Shown one piece after another: positions 24,440 through 36,537 of a DNA stretch of 64,000 nucleotides; position 1 is the first letter of the stretch, and the number at the start of each line of letters is the position of its first letter. The position numbers were made by a program, and so were the translations under genes. The stretch covers positions 5,352,001 through 5,416,000 of the forward strand of contig CM029120.1 of NCBI GenBank assembly GCA_016859345.1, given 5' to 3'. The DNA comes from Istiophorus platypterus. Lineage: Eukaryota > Chordata > Actinopteri > Istiophoriformes > Istiophoridae. Below the pieces are notes generated by a model that searched no databases, was not told the DNA's origin, and saw only the letters and a list, made by a program, of their open reading frames with translations.

Positions 24440-27400
24440 CTATCTTCCGTCAGGATGACCATGGTGCATTTCTGGCGTGTAAGTCAGAAGAACAATCATG
24501 ACCCACAGGTGTAGTACCGCCTGTAAAAAATAAAACAAGATAAATAATAATTTTTTTTTAAATTGTTGAACGGTTTCTTCATTTCTTCGATTAATTAGTG
24601 TTCACCAGGATGGGAAAATTTCATGACACTTCTTAAATAAAGACTCACTATGTACAGGATGACGAAAATTCTGGCCATAGGGTAGCGCCTCAAGAAGATT
24701 CCTAGTCTGATGCTGAAATAACAAGATTCCCTACGTATCACTGGGGAAAGTATTTCATAACAGAAAACGATGCATTTTCAGCAAAATATTAACAACAAAA
24801 AGGTGAAATGTTACCTGAAACGGTCAATGGTGCTGGCTGCCTTACGCACTTTTCCATACACTCCTGGACTGTCCTGGTCACTGAATAGGACTGGAGTGTT
24901 TCTTTGCCTGGCCCCTGAAAAAGCAGCACAGAGAAAAGGCATCATGTCTAAAGTAAAATTGGAGGAGTTGGGACGGAATCAGGTCAACTTTAAAGCCTAA
25001 TAAAAACAAAAGACTGGGAAACACAGAGTTTTAAGTTAATAACCTGGTTCATATTAAGAAGGATGGAGAATGACTCTTCAAAGTAAGACAAGAAATGCAA
25101 ATAATGTGAAAAGAATTCAGTTGCCAAGAGGCCGAGCAGCGGAGACTAATGCACTCTCTCGTATTGGCCTTCCAAGAGTCAAAGATCCGACTGTTGCGTT
25201 TAGTAGTTTTGTTACAGGTGATAAACAGGTGAATTCAGCATCCTAGACATTCATTAATTTTCCGACAAAATCCACAAGATATTGATAGGCGATCAGCTCA
25301 AGCGTTCAGCAAAAAACAAGGCGTCCCCCGTCACTGTATCCATTTACACCTGACAAGTTAACAGGTGATATTCCTATGGCTACCTCCACCAACATCATGT
25401 GACCCAAATTATGTTATGTGACCAAAAAAGGTAATCACGTAAACACAGACTATACTTTACCCCTACAGTTCCTATGGGGTGGGGGTTTGATAAAACTGCC
25501 CATTATCAAGTGTCTTGAAAAATACCAGTCGTTTTGACCCGGACCCCAGTCTTGCCTACCGGTTGCCTCCAGGCCACTCATGTTGATGGCTGGTCCTCCG
25601 CTTTGTCCTCCCTGAGAGCTCTTCAGCTGCTGCTCCAGACGCTCTAGCTGGAAGACCAGGGAGCTCTTCTCTGTGCCCAGGGCCTCCAGCATCGTCTGCT
25701 TCTGGATCAGCGTCTCCGTCAGCTGGTGGAGACGATTTTCTAGCTCGGTTTGGCTGCTGCTGCTGAGAGTTTTGTTGGTCAACTGGAAGAGTAAATACAT
25801 AAAGGGATAGGGATCGACAAAGGTGATTTGTCTCACACAAGCACTTTTAAGTGAAATTTACATTTACATGCCTGTATAATTCTAAAGTGACTGACCTGGT
25901 TCCTGAGTTTTTGGATTTCTTCTTCTCTGTCTTTGATTCGACTTTGCAGAGTTGTTTTGGCTCTATGCTGCTCCTCCTCCAGGTACTGCAGCTCCTATGA
26001 TTTCGGAAAAATACAGTAAAACATCCCGCAAAAATGAGGAGTTTGATAAGAAATAGTTGATTTATGAATTTAGTTTATAAGAAATGTGTGAAAATTTTGC
26101 CATTTTTATAAATTTTCACTCCCCCATACCTGTTTGTAGCGCTCAACCTCAGCCTCCACCTCCTGTTTAGCTCTGCTCTGTAAGGTCTGTTGCTCCTGTA
26201 AATGCGCCTGCTGCTCCCGCCATGCTTCTGCCTCCGTCAGCGCCTGATTCTCCAAGTCCTGAAAGGGAGAAAAACATGGCTCAATTGAGAAACTGAATAT
26301 ACAACATCACAAACACGACGAATGCACTTAAGCCTAGGAACATCCCTGTGAAACCATCACCTAAGTTTTTCCACACAGGACCAAACTCATTTTTGTTTCC
26401 ACGCGGCTCACAGCAACTCACCTGAATTTCCGTTCGAAGTGTGTGCACTTGCCCCTGCAGTTTTTGGATCTCCTCCCTCTGCAGCTCCTTCTCGTGACGC
26501 AGTTCCTCCAGCTCCAGAGCCATTGCCCCGCTGCCGTCCAGAGTGTCCAGACCAGATCCCTCCTTCAGACTGCTGATCAGCTTCTCTTTGGACTAGGAAA
26601 AAAACCCAAAACATTTCTAAGATTATTAAAAACAGGTCAGAGTTGTCGAAAAAAGATAACCACAAACAAGAAAACCAGCAGAAATAAACAAACAAACAAA
26701 CAAACAAACAAACAAACAAATAAATAACAATGCCAAATCCAGGCAGAAATAGGTATTTAAAATGAAAAAGTACAGATTGAAAACAATTCAGAAAGCATTC
26801 TAGGCCACAGAGTAAATTTTTGCCTGCGGAAATTCAAAAAAGTGCTGATGGTACCTATGAAAACGATGGGGTTTTTTTGTAAGAGGTCCTCATCGAGTCT
26901 TACTTGTAGGATCCGTGAAGCTTTGTGCTTGTAGTCTTGTAACTCCTGCTTGCCAGACTCAGCTGCAGCTTTGGCACTTTTCAGTTGCTGCTGGAGATCG
27001 TCAACCTTGACCTTCTCCTCTGCGGCTCGTCGGTCTGCTGCGGTCAACGTTTCTGCGAGGGTCTGCCTCTCAGCCTCCAGTTTCGACAGTCGACCAGCAT
27101 ACTCGCTCTACGCAAGAAAAGAGAATCAATAAAAATGTTCCCATGTACATAGGCACACCTAATAACTAAAGGCAAAGTAGGAATGGATTTTCTTAACTAT
27201 CAATCATGTACATAGCAGAGCAAATAGTGTCATGCTGTATGTACCTGCATCTGCCGGTAACTGTCCTGTTCCCTCCTGAGAGACAGTTCAGTCTCTCGCA
27301 GCCTCTCCTGTATCGTCTCAAGGGCTTGGGACTGCATGCTGCTCCCTTCTGTGTGGTCTTGCATAATTCTAAAAATTAATAAATAATTAAAAAAAATAAT

Positions 27401-28984
27401 AATAAAAAATATATAATGTCCAATTTCTTTAAAAGCAGAATCTGTTCTCTATTTCAAAAGAAAGTCTTACCTTGACCTTTCCATCTGTGCCTCCTCTAGT
27501 GCAGCACTGCGGGACTTCAGCATCTGATCAGCCTCGTCCAGTCTGATCTTAAGGACTGCGAGTTGACCGTCTTTGGCTGACAGAGCCTCTGTCAGGTCAT
27601 CAACCTGTGACCGAAGCTCCCGTAATGTCCGGTCAGTCTGAGACTGCTCCGAGTTCCATCTGTCGGCGCGTAGTCTGGCCTGGTTCAATTCTGCAAGAGA
27701 GGAGAGAACAGCTTATTCAATACAGAGGCAAACTTGTAGAAAAGTAGGCCATCAATGTTCCGGATTTATCTTTTTACTTGCCGTCTTGCAGGTCTTTTGC
27801 TCTCTGGATGATTGAGGCCATCTCCTGGTTGAGGGAGGCCACCTCACTGCGCAGCAGCTGGTTCTCCAGACGCAGACTGGACAAGACCTGGCTCTGTGGC
27901 TCCTCTGTGGGAGGGGGAGGCTCCTGCCTGCTGGACTCCTGAGGGACAGCCAAGCCTGAGTCTGAACTCTCAGGTGTCTCTGTGGTGGCTGAGTAGGGTG
28001 GAAGAGAGAGCAGTCAATAAAATAAAATAAATAGAACAAAAACAAACATTGAGCCATAAATGCCTGAAAAGATCCTGGTTATACAATTTATATAAACAAG
28101 GAAAGAGAAATATGACCACCTGTGTGTGTCTTATTCCTATGTGTTACTTTAATGTATGGAATTTAAAATTATTACATCCTTTTACTTAAGTTGAATTTTT
28201 AATAGGAAAATGTTGCTACTACCAGAGTAATACTATATACTGATACTTTTTCCCCTAAATGTAAAGAAATTACTTTTTCCATGCTGACTGAAAACGATAA
28301 GATAACAACAGTAACATGTAGGGTCATGCTGATCATACCTTGGCTTTGCTCTTTAGCAGAGCTCTCCTCTGATGTTTTGATGCTGTGTGCAGACAGCGAG
28401 CTCATGCTTGAGGCCCTGGAAACGCCGCGGGTTGAGGGGGGGGTGGACGGGGCTGAGGGTATGGTATGAGGGGTGGAGGAAGGGGGAGGTGTTGGGCTCC
28501 GGGCCTCTGTAACAGGAACTGCCACTTTGACAAGTTCCCTTCTCGAATCCCTCCTGTTGCTGGCTGGAGGATCTGAGCTGTTCAGAAAGTCAAAGAGCAT
28601 GTCATCATCCACATCCTGCTCACTCTTTTTGGGCCTCACAAAGCTGGATGATGACCTGGCAGAGTTGGGAACGTTGCTGCCAGAGCCAGAGGGAGCACTG
28701 ACTGTGCCGGCCAGCAAGGTTGCATTGGATCTCTTGATGTTGCCAGCTGCTGCCGAGATGTAGCTTGGCCCGTCGTGAGAGGATGCATAGACGTGATGTG
28801 TCACAGCTTCGACGGTCGTGTGCCCTGCCGTGTTGTACTCAGGTTTGACGATAGGTTCTCCTTCGTAGGGGGACGAAAAGGAGGATGTTCTTTCTTGGTT
28901 TTTGCTCAGGGCAGTGGCAGCTCCCTGGTCCACTTTATTCAGGAAGTCTTCAGCTTTCCCAGCCAAGTCAGCAAACCAAGACAT
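24440..28984 (-). CDS. golga5: Golgin-84 (GOLGA5), intact copy A lacking its own promoter
   Basis: Rab1-binding, C-terminally membrane-anchored golgin that tethers intra-Golgi vesicles and shapes the Golgi ribbon. Twelve coding exons, high to low: 28984-28339, 27988-27782, 27690-27471, 27368-27245, 27107-26904, 26592-26422, 26258-26130, 25994-25896, 25782-25560, 24914-24815, 24712-24649, 24520-24440. They total 2,268 nt (755 residues; human 731). The N terminus MSWFADLAGKAEDFLNKVD, central coiled coil and C-terminal membrane segment (RIFVILYI then LHLWVMIVLLTYTP) are all present. The second intron has a GC donor (after LQD). With non-coding exon 1 counted, these are exons 2-13. A poly(A) signal (AATAAA, minus) lies near 24,066. 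No CpG promoter precedes this copy: upstream sequence is the end of unit A followed by copy B. Confidence 0.95.
26687..26727. repeat. (CAAA)n in the golga5 intron, copy A
   Basis: Tetranucleotide run, three units shorter than the same tract in copy B (32,480-32,532). It is one of the few differences between the copies and a useful marker to tell them apart. Confidence 0.9.
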
Positions 28985-29239
28985 TTTTGCATCCTAATGG
29001 CAGAAACAGCAGCACATTTTGGGAGTGAAAAGGCTCTTTTTGCGGAGTCTGATCTCAAAAAAGCACCAAGATGTTATAGTTGAGGTTTTTAAAATAATAT
29101 TTTCATTTCAATTTTAACGTAGTTAATATGAACATTAGTGTAACTGCCTCCTAAAGGATAAAAACCAGTATTTAATTCCTAAATCATTTAAAAGTGTGAT
29201 TTTTTCACAAGTTCAGACCTCCAAAACCAGGTTCTTATC

Positions 29240-29505
29240 TTTCCTTTTAACAATATAACTAAGGGCAGAAGTGGCATAAAGCTCGCCCGTTCAATGTCTG
29301 CCCAGGGCAGGGAAAGCTTGTCTGTCCATCACTACCATGACTGAGATTCTCTTGAGCAAGGCATTTAATCCCTTACTGCTCAGTGGCCAAAAGATAGCTT
29401 CCACGTTTGAGGGTATGCAACAGTGTGAGTGTGATCAGGGCTTTCCTCAAAGCGAGAACTTGGCTCTCAGTGAAACTACCCTGAATAAATAAAGGTTATA
29501 ATCAG
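29240..29505. mobile_element. Degenerate SINE-like element (unit A copy)
   Basis: Contains 'cttgagcaaggcatttaat', 'tgctcagtggcc' and a terminal 'aataaataaaggtt', words I associate with teleost SINE or MITE families. It lies just inside the right edge of the duplicated unit and is repeated at 35,047-35,312. Limits and family are uncertain. Confidence 0.45.
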
Positions 29506-30231
29506 TGTGTGCAACTCAAGACAGGTTTTAAGTTCTTATAGTAGAGCCTTCCTGTCTGGTAAAAGCCTGTGTCTTTTAAACTCCACTCTCAGTCTCTCAC
29601 CCAAGCGTTCTATTATGAAATTGTAGCCTCCAAGCCCAAACCAACATAATCCAGAGACATTACTAGAGCAGCTATTTTTTTCAAATTGAAAAACCTCCCC
29701 CAGAGACATAGAAGACAAGTATCCTCCGACTGAGAAGCACTTCAAATGATCTAGTAAACATACTTTCTTTTGTAAAAGCAATGAAGATCATTTTGCATTG
29801 TTTGATGGTCCAGAAAATCTCACAAAAGTGCGAGGCTGTGTTGTTTCTCCTTACTTGTTTATTAAAAGATTCTTTTTCTTCTTTCTTTTTTTTTTACATA
29901 GTGTTAAATACAATCTCTTAAGATAACAGATGTCTGAAAGCAGGGGATGAGAAGTACAGTTTTGAGATTAGGTACGATTTAATGTCCTTTCAGTAGACCA
30001 ACAATACAATACATAACTCTTTAATTACTTTAAAACTCAATGCAGCCGTCACCTGTCAGTCTTCAGTTGGAAACGATAAAGAGCAATCAAGAGCAAATGT
30101 CTTTAATTCTTAGAATTTCTGTGCAAAACAGGGGGGTTGAGGTCCCAGAGCCCATATTCCAGCAGCTTGTACCATCCTTACATAGAAGGCAATAGGGCAC
30201 ACATCTTCAAAAACCCAACAGGTCAAGCCTT

Positions 30232-33200
30232 CTATCTTCCGTCAGGATGACCATGGTGCATTTCTGGCGTGTAAGTCAGAAGAACAATCATGACCCACAG
30301 GTGTAGTACCGCCTGTAAAAAATAAAACAAGATAAATAATAATTTTTTTTTAAATTGTTGAACGGTTTCTTCATTTCTTCGATTAATTAGTGTTCACCAG
30401 GATGGGAAAATTTCATGACACTTCTTAAATAAAGACTCACTATGTACAGGATGACGAAAATTCTGGCCATAGGGTAGCGCCTCAAGAAGATTCCTAGTCT
30501 GATGCTGAAATAACAAGATTCCCTACGTATCACTGGGGAAAGTATTTCATAACAGAAAACGATGCATTTTCAGCAAAATATTAACAACAAAAAGGTGAAA
30601 TGTTACCTGAAACGGTCAATGGTGCTGGCTGCCTTACGCACTTTTCCATACACTCCTGGACTGTCCTGGTCACTGAAGAGGACTGGAGTGTTTCTTTGCC
30701 TGGCCCCTGAAAAAGCAGCACAGAGAAAAGGCATCATGTCTAAAGTAAAATTGGAGGAGTTGGGACGGAATCAGGTCAACTTTAAAGCCTAATAAAAACA
30801 AAAGACTGGGAAACACAGAGTTTTAAGTTAATAACCTGGTTCATATTAAGAAGGATGGAGAATGACTCTTCAAAGTAAGACAAGAAATGCAAATAATGTG
30901 AAAAGAATTCAGTTGCCAAGAGGCCGAGCAGCGGAGACTAATGCACTCTCTCCGTATTGGCCTTCCAAGAGTCAAAGATCCGACTGTTGCGTTTAGTAGT
31001 TTTGTTACAGGTGATAAACAGGTGAATTCAGCATCCTAGACATTCATTAATTTTCCGACAAAATCCACAAGATATTGATAGGCGATCAGCTCAAGCGTTC
31101 AGCAAAAAACAAGGCGTCCCCCGTCACTGTATCCATTTACACCTGACAAGTTAACAGGTGATATTCCTATGGCTACCTCCACCAACATCATGTGACCCAA
31201 ATTATGTTATGTGACCAAAAAAGGTAATCACGTAAACACAGACTATACTTTACCCCTACAGTTCCTATGGGGTGGGGGTTTGATAAAACTGCCCATTATC
31301 AAGTGTCTTGAAAAATACCAGTCGTTTTGACCCGGACCCCAGTCTTGCCTACCGGTTGCCTCCAGGCCACTCATGTTGATGGCTGGTCCTCCGCTTTGTC
31401 CTCCCTGAGAGCTCTTCAGCTGCTGCTCCAGACGCTCTAGCTGGAAGACCAGGGAGCTCTTCTCTGTGCCCAGGGCCTCCAGCATCGTCTGCTTCTGGAT
31501 CAGCGTCTCCGTCAGCTGGTGGAGACGATTTTCTAGCTCGGTTTGGCTGCTGCTGCTGAGAGTTTTGTTGGTCAACTGGAAGAGTAAATACATAAAGGGA
31601 TAGGGATCGACAAAGGTGATTTGTCTCACACAAGCACTTTTAAGTGAAATTTACATTTACATGCCTGTATAATTCTAAAGTGACTGACCTGGTTCCTGAG
31701 ATTTATGATTTATTCTTCTCTGTCTTTGATTCGACTTTGCAGAGTTGTTTTGGCTCTATGCTGCTCCTCCTCCAGGTACTGCAGCTCCTATGATTTCGGA
31801 AAAATACAGTAAAACATCCCGCAAAAATGAGGAGTTTGATAAGAAATAGTTGATTTATGAATTTAGTTTATAAGAAATGTGTGAAAATTTTGCCATTTTT
31901 ATAAATTTTCACTCCCCCATACCTGTTTGTAGCGCTCAACCTCAGCCTCCACCTCCTGTTTAGCTCTGCTCTGTAAGGTCTGTTGCTCCTGTAAATGCGC
32001 CTGCTGCTCCCGCCATGCTTCTGCCTCCGTCAGCGCCTGATTCTCCAAGTCCTGAAAGGGAGAAAAACATGGCTCAATTGAGAAACTGAATATACAACAT
32101 CACAAACACGACGAATGCACTTAAGCCTAGGAACATCCCTGTGAAACCATCACCTAAGTTTTTCCACACAGGACCAAACTCATTTTTGTTTCCACGCGGC
32201 TCACAGCAACTCACCTGAATTTCCGTTCGAAGTGTGTGCACTTGCCCCTGCAGTTTTTGGATCTCCTCCCTCTGCAGCTCCTTCTCGTGACGCAGTTCCT
32301 CCAGCTCCAGAGCCATTGCCCCGCTGCCGTCCAGAGTGTCCAGACCAGATCCCTCCTTCAGACTGCTGATCAGCTTCTCTTTGGACTAGGAAAAAAACCC
32401 AAAACATTTCTAAGATTATTAAAAACAGGTCAGAGTTGTCGAAAAAAGATAACCACAAACAAGAAAACCAGCAGAAATAAACAAACAAACAAACAAACAA
32501 ACAAACAAACAAACAAACAAACAAATAAATAACAATGCCAAATCCAGGCAGAAATAGGTATTTAAAATGAAAAAGTACAGATTGAAAACAATTCAGAAAG
32601 CATTCTAGGCCACAGAGTAAATTTTTGCCTGCGGAAATTCAAAAAAGTGCTGATGGTACCTATGAAAACGATGGGGTTTTTTTGTAAGAGGTCCTCATCG
32701 AGTCTTACTTGTAGGATCCGTGAAGCTTTGTGCTTGTAGTCTTGTAACTCCTGCTTGCCAGACTCAGCTGCAGCTTTGGCACTTTTCAGTTGCTGCTGGA
32801 GATCGTCAACCTTGACCTTCTCCTCTGCGGCTCGTCGGTCTGCTGCGGTCAACGTTTCTGCGAGGGTCTGCCTCTCAGCCTCCAGTTTCGACAGTCGACC
32901 AGCATACTCGCTCTACGCAAGAAAAGAGAATCAATAAAAATGTTCCCATGTACATAGGCACACCTAATAACTAAAGGCAAAGTAGGAATGGATTTTCTTA
33001 ACTATCAATCATGTACATAGCAGAGCAAATAGTGTCATGCTGTATGTACCTGCATCTGCCGGTAACTGTCCTGTTCCCTCCTGAGAGACAGTTCAGTCTC
33101 TCGCAGCCTCTCCTGTATCGTCTCAAGGGCTTGGGACTGCATGCTGCTCCCTTCTGTGTGGTCTTGCATAATTCTAAAAATTAATAAATAATTAAAAAAA

Positions 33201-34791
33201 ATAATAATAAAAAATATATAATGTCCAATTTCTTTAAAAGCAGAATCTGTTCTCTATTTCAAAAGAAAGTCTTACCTTGACCTTTCCATCTGTGCCTCCT
33301 CTAGTGCAGCACTGCGGGACTTCAGCATCTGATCAGCCTCGTCCAGTCTGATCTTAAGGACTGCGAGTTGACCGTCTTTGGCTGACAGAGCCTCTGTCAG
33401 GTCATCAACCTGTGACCGAAGCTCCCGTAATGTCCGGTCAGTCTGAGACTGCTCCGAGTTCCATCTGTCGGCGCGTAGTCTGGCCTGGTTCAATTCTGCA
33501 AGAGAGGAGAGAACAGCTTATTCAATACAGAGGCAAACTTGTAGAAAAGTAGGCCATCAATGTTCCGGATTTATCTTTTTACTTGCCGTCTTGCAGGTCT
33601 TTTGCTCTCTGGATGATTGAGGCCATCTCCTGGTTGAGGGAGGCCACCTCACTGCGCAGCAGCTGGTTCTCCAGACGCAGACTGGACAAGACCTGGCTCT
33701 GTGGCTCCTCTGTGGGAGGGGGAGGCTCCTGCCTGCTGGACTCCTGAGGGACAGCCAAGCCTGAGTCTGAACTCTCAGGTGTCTCTGTGGTGGCTGAGTA
33801 GGGTGGAAGAGAGAGCAGTCAATAAAATAAAATAAATAGAACAAAAACAAACATTGAGCCATAAATGCCTGAAAAGATCCTGGTTATACAATTTATATAA
33901 ACAAGGAAAGAGAAATATGACCACCTGTGTGTGTCTTATTCCTATGTGTGTTACTTTAATGTATGGAATTTAAAATTATTACATCCTTTTACTTAAGTTG
34001 AATTTTTAATAGGAAAATGTTGCTACTACCAGAGTAATACTATATACTGATACTTTTTCCCCTAAATGTAAAGAAATTACTTTTTCCATGCTGACTGAAA
34101 ACGATAAGATAACAACAGTAACATGTAGGGTCATGCTGATCATACCTTGGCTTTGCTCTTTAGCAGAGCTCTCCTCTGATGTTTTGATGCTGTGTGCAGA
34201 CAGCGAGCTCATGCTTGAGGCCCTGGAAACGCCGCGGGTTGAGGGGGGGGTGGACGGGGCTGAGGGGATGGTATGAGGGGTGGAGGAAGGGGGAGGTGTT
34301 GGGCTCCGGGCCTCTGTAACAGGAACTGCCACTTTGACAAGTTCCCTTCTCGAATCCCTCCTGTTGCTGGCTGGAGGATCTGAGCTGTTCAGAAAGTCAA
34401 AGAGCATGTCATCATCCACATCCTGCTCACTCTTTTTGGGCCTCACAAAGCTGGATGATGACCTGGCAGAGTTGGGAACGTTGCTGCCAGAGCCAGAGGG
34501 AGCACTGACTGTGCCGGCCAGCAAGGTTGCATTGGATCTCTTGATGTTGCCAGCTGCTGCCGAGATGTAGCTTGGCCCGTCGTGAGAGGATGCATAGACG
34601 TGATGTGTCACAGCTTCGACGGTCGTGTGCCCTGCCGTGTTGTACTCAGGTTTGACGATAGGTTCTCCTTCGTAGGGGGACGAAAAGGAGGATGTTCTTT
34701 CTTGGTTTTTGCTCAGGGCAGTGGCAGCTCCCTGGTCCACTTTATTCAGGAAGTCTTCAGCTTTCCCAGCCAAGTCAGCAAACCAAGACAT
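30232..34791 (-). pseudogene. golga5: Golgin-84 copy B with a premature stop in exon 9
   Basis: Same exon set as copy A, nearest to the only golga5 promoter. Exon 9 reads GAA GAA TAA, with the stop at 31,712-31,710, where copy A has GAA GAA GAA. By the copy A count this is codon 593 of 755, so the product would lack the end of the coiled coil and the membrane anchor. Four substitutions fall within 12 bp there. All other exons and splice sites look intact. Exon 9 is 99 nt in phase 0, so skipping it would remove the stop and keep frame. Exon 2 begins at 34,800 with an out-of-frame ATG eight nt before the start. If the stop is a consensus error this is a functional gene. Confidence 0.8.
32480..32532. 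repeat. (CAAA)n in the golga5 intron, copy B
   Basis: Copy B version of the tetranucleotide run, three units longer than in copy A. Confidence 0.9.
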
Positions 34792-35046
34792 TTTTGCATC
34801 CTAATGGCAGAAACAGCAGCACATTTTGGGAGTGAAAAGGCTCTTTTTGCGGAGTCTGATCTCAAAAAAGCACCAAGATGTTATAGTTGAGGTTTTTAAA
34901 ATAATATTTTCATTTCAATTTTAACGTAGTTAATATGAACATTAGTGTAACTGCCTCCTAAAGGATAAAAACCAGTATTTAATTCCTAAATCATTTAAAA
35001 GTGTGATTTTTTCACAAGTTCAGACCTCCAAAACCAGGTTCTTATC

Positions 35047-35312
35047 TTTCCTTTTAACAATATAACTAAGGGCAGAAGTGGCATAAAGCTCGCCCGTTCA
35101 ATGTCTGCCCAGGGCAGGGAAAGCTTGTCTGTCCATCACTACCATGACTGAGATTCTCTTGAGCAAGGCATTTAATCCCTTACTGCTCAGTGGCCAAAAG
35201 ATAGCTTCCACGTTTGAGGGTATGCAACAGTGTGAGTGTGATCAGGGCTTTCCTCAAAGCGAGAACTTGGCTCTCAGTGAAACTACCCTGAATAAATAAA
35301 GGTTATAATCAG
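35047..35312. mobile_element. Degenerate SINE-like element (unit B copy)
   Basis: Duplicate of the element at 29,240-29,505. It lies in golga5 intron 1, just inside the right duplication breakpoint. Confidence 0.45.
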
Positions 35313-35359
35313 TGTGTGCAACTCAAGACAGGTTTTAAGTTCTTTTGCTCATATTCCAG

Positions 35360-35605
35360 TAGAATACATGTCCATATAAAAAGTCAAGGAGTCATGATTG
35401 CCACAACAAAGTCTAATGGGCAATTCAACAGTACACAGAGTCGGGTCGAAAAAGGGGCTTCTTCATCATTTATGTGGGTAAAACATTTGACAGCCTTCTT
35501 CCACAATAGCTGAAGCCTTGGAAAGTCAGCTAAACAACGAAATAACGTAACTTTTTCCTCCATGCATTTGGCACATATCTGTGGAACATCAGGGAACATG
35601 TGATT
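35360..35605 (-). mobile_element. L1/Tx1-like LINE 3' coding relic
   Basis: The minus-strand translation MFPDVPQICAKCMEEKVTLF followed by a further cysteine and FPRLQLLWKK resembles the C-terminal zinc-knuckle region of teleost L1/Tx1 elements (C..C, then H/C and C, then a W). It is a short dead fragment immediately outside the duplicated unit, in golga5 intron 1. Assignment is by motif only. Confidence 0.5.
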
Positions 35606-36537
35606 TAGTATGAGTGGTGTGATATAGTTATCTGTACTGCTGTACCCGTTGTCACCTGATGGCGGAACGAGCTACATAATGTTATCGGAGCCGGTGCGAC
35701 AGTCATTATCTTCAAGATTCTCTTATAGTGGTTGAAGATTTAAAATGAAAAAACAAAACGTTTGCTGATTCAAAGATTCTGGACTTTTCGACGAGGGAGG
35801 AGGTATGGATGTCGTTTTAAGAATTTCTAAGCTGACAGCTGAACTTTTTTTTTTTTTTTACTGGAAAAACCATATCAGACAAGACATGCATTTTTATACA
35901 TCTTCAAACATGTCTATAGGGATCTTTAAATTCCTACTGACTGTGTCTGCCTTATAACAGTCAATTTCCCAATCTGCTCCATGCATATAATCCTTCAAAT
36001 CCATCTCCCCGTGCATCATATTGTAAATTACATTAACTGGCGTTTACTTTTGTCCGGGGCTTCCTGCAGAAAAGAGGTAGGAGCGTGAGCTTGCAACAGC
36101 AGAGTGTGGACCTTTTATCCCTTTTAAATAGACAGGATGACGACGACAGGCAGCAGATAGTTAAGATTAGGATTACATAAGGGCCAAAGTTAAAGTCAAT
36201 AATCGTTCAGTCATTGTGAGCAGCCTGAGAGACTGGGCTCAGGGCTGAAAACGCCCCCGTCCATGCATATTTTCTGCACAGCCACTATGCTAGCACGATA
36301 AGCCATGATAATGCTAATAACAATAACAGTCATAGCCGGCTAGTTGGTTAGCAAACCGTCACAGATCTGTTTCTGACTCAGATACATGGAAATGAAGGAG
36401 TTATAACAAGAGCAGCGAGCAGCTGAGCTCCCGTCATCAGAAAAAAACTACTGTAAACACAGTTAGTTGAACATGAAGTCCTTCATCGCTAAAGCTAACG
36501 AGCTAGCTCGTCACCGAGAAAAAAGCCTCTAACGTAC
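35606..36537 (-). other. Proximal part of golga5 intron 1
   Basis: Unduplicated intron between non-coding exon 1 and the duplicated block. It becomes richer in CpG and gene-start-like words (gctaac, gctagc) toward 36,500. No coding exon is seen. Confidence 0.5.

Larger units (their letters stand above)
23745..29537. repeat. Tandem duplication unit A (golga5 copy A)
   Basis: Direct repeat of the segment 29,537-35,344. The unit runs from 'tatagtagag' to 'taagttctt'; the copies share a single T at the junction (29,537). The offset is 5,792 at the left end and 5,807 at the right. The difference comes from a 1-bp indel near 30,952, three extra CAAA units and a TG in unit B. Apart from the cluster in exon 9 I found only two substitutions, both synonymous, at 24,886/30,678 and 28,460/34,267. 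Confidence 0.95.
29537..35344. repeat. Tandem duplication unit B (golga5 copy B)
   Basis: Right-hand, promoter-proximal direct repeat of 23,745-29,537, near-identical over 5.8 kb. Its right breakpoint adjoins an L1-like LINE relic that was not duplicated. The breakpoint flanks share one identical base within a five-base near match (ttcct/ttctt), which would fit microhomology-mediated or replication-based duplication if the repeat is real. Confidence 0.95.
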
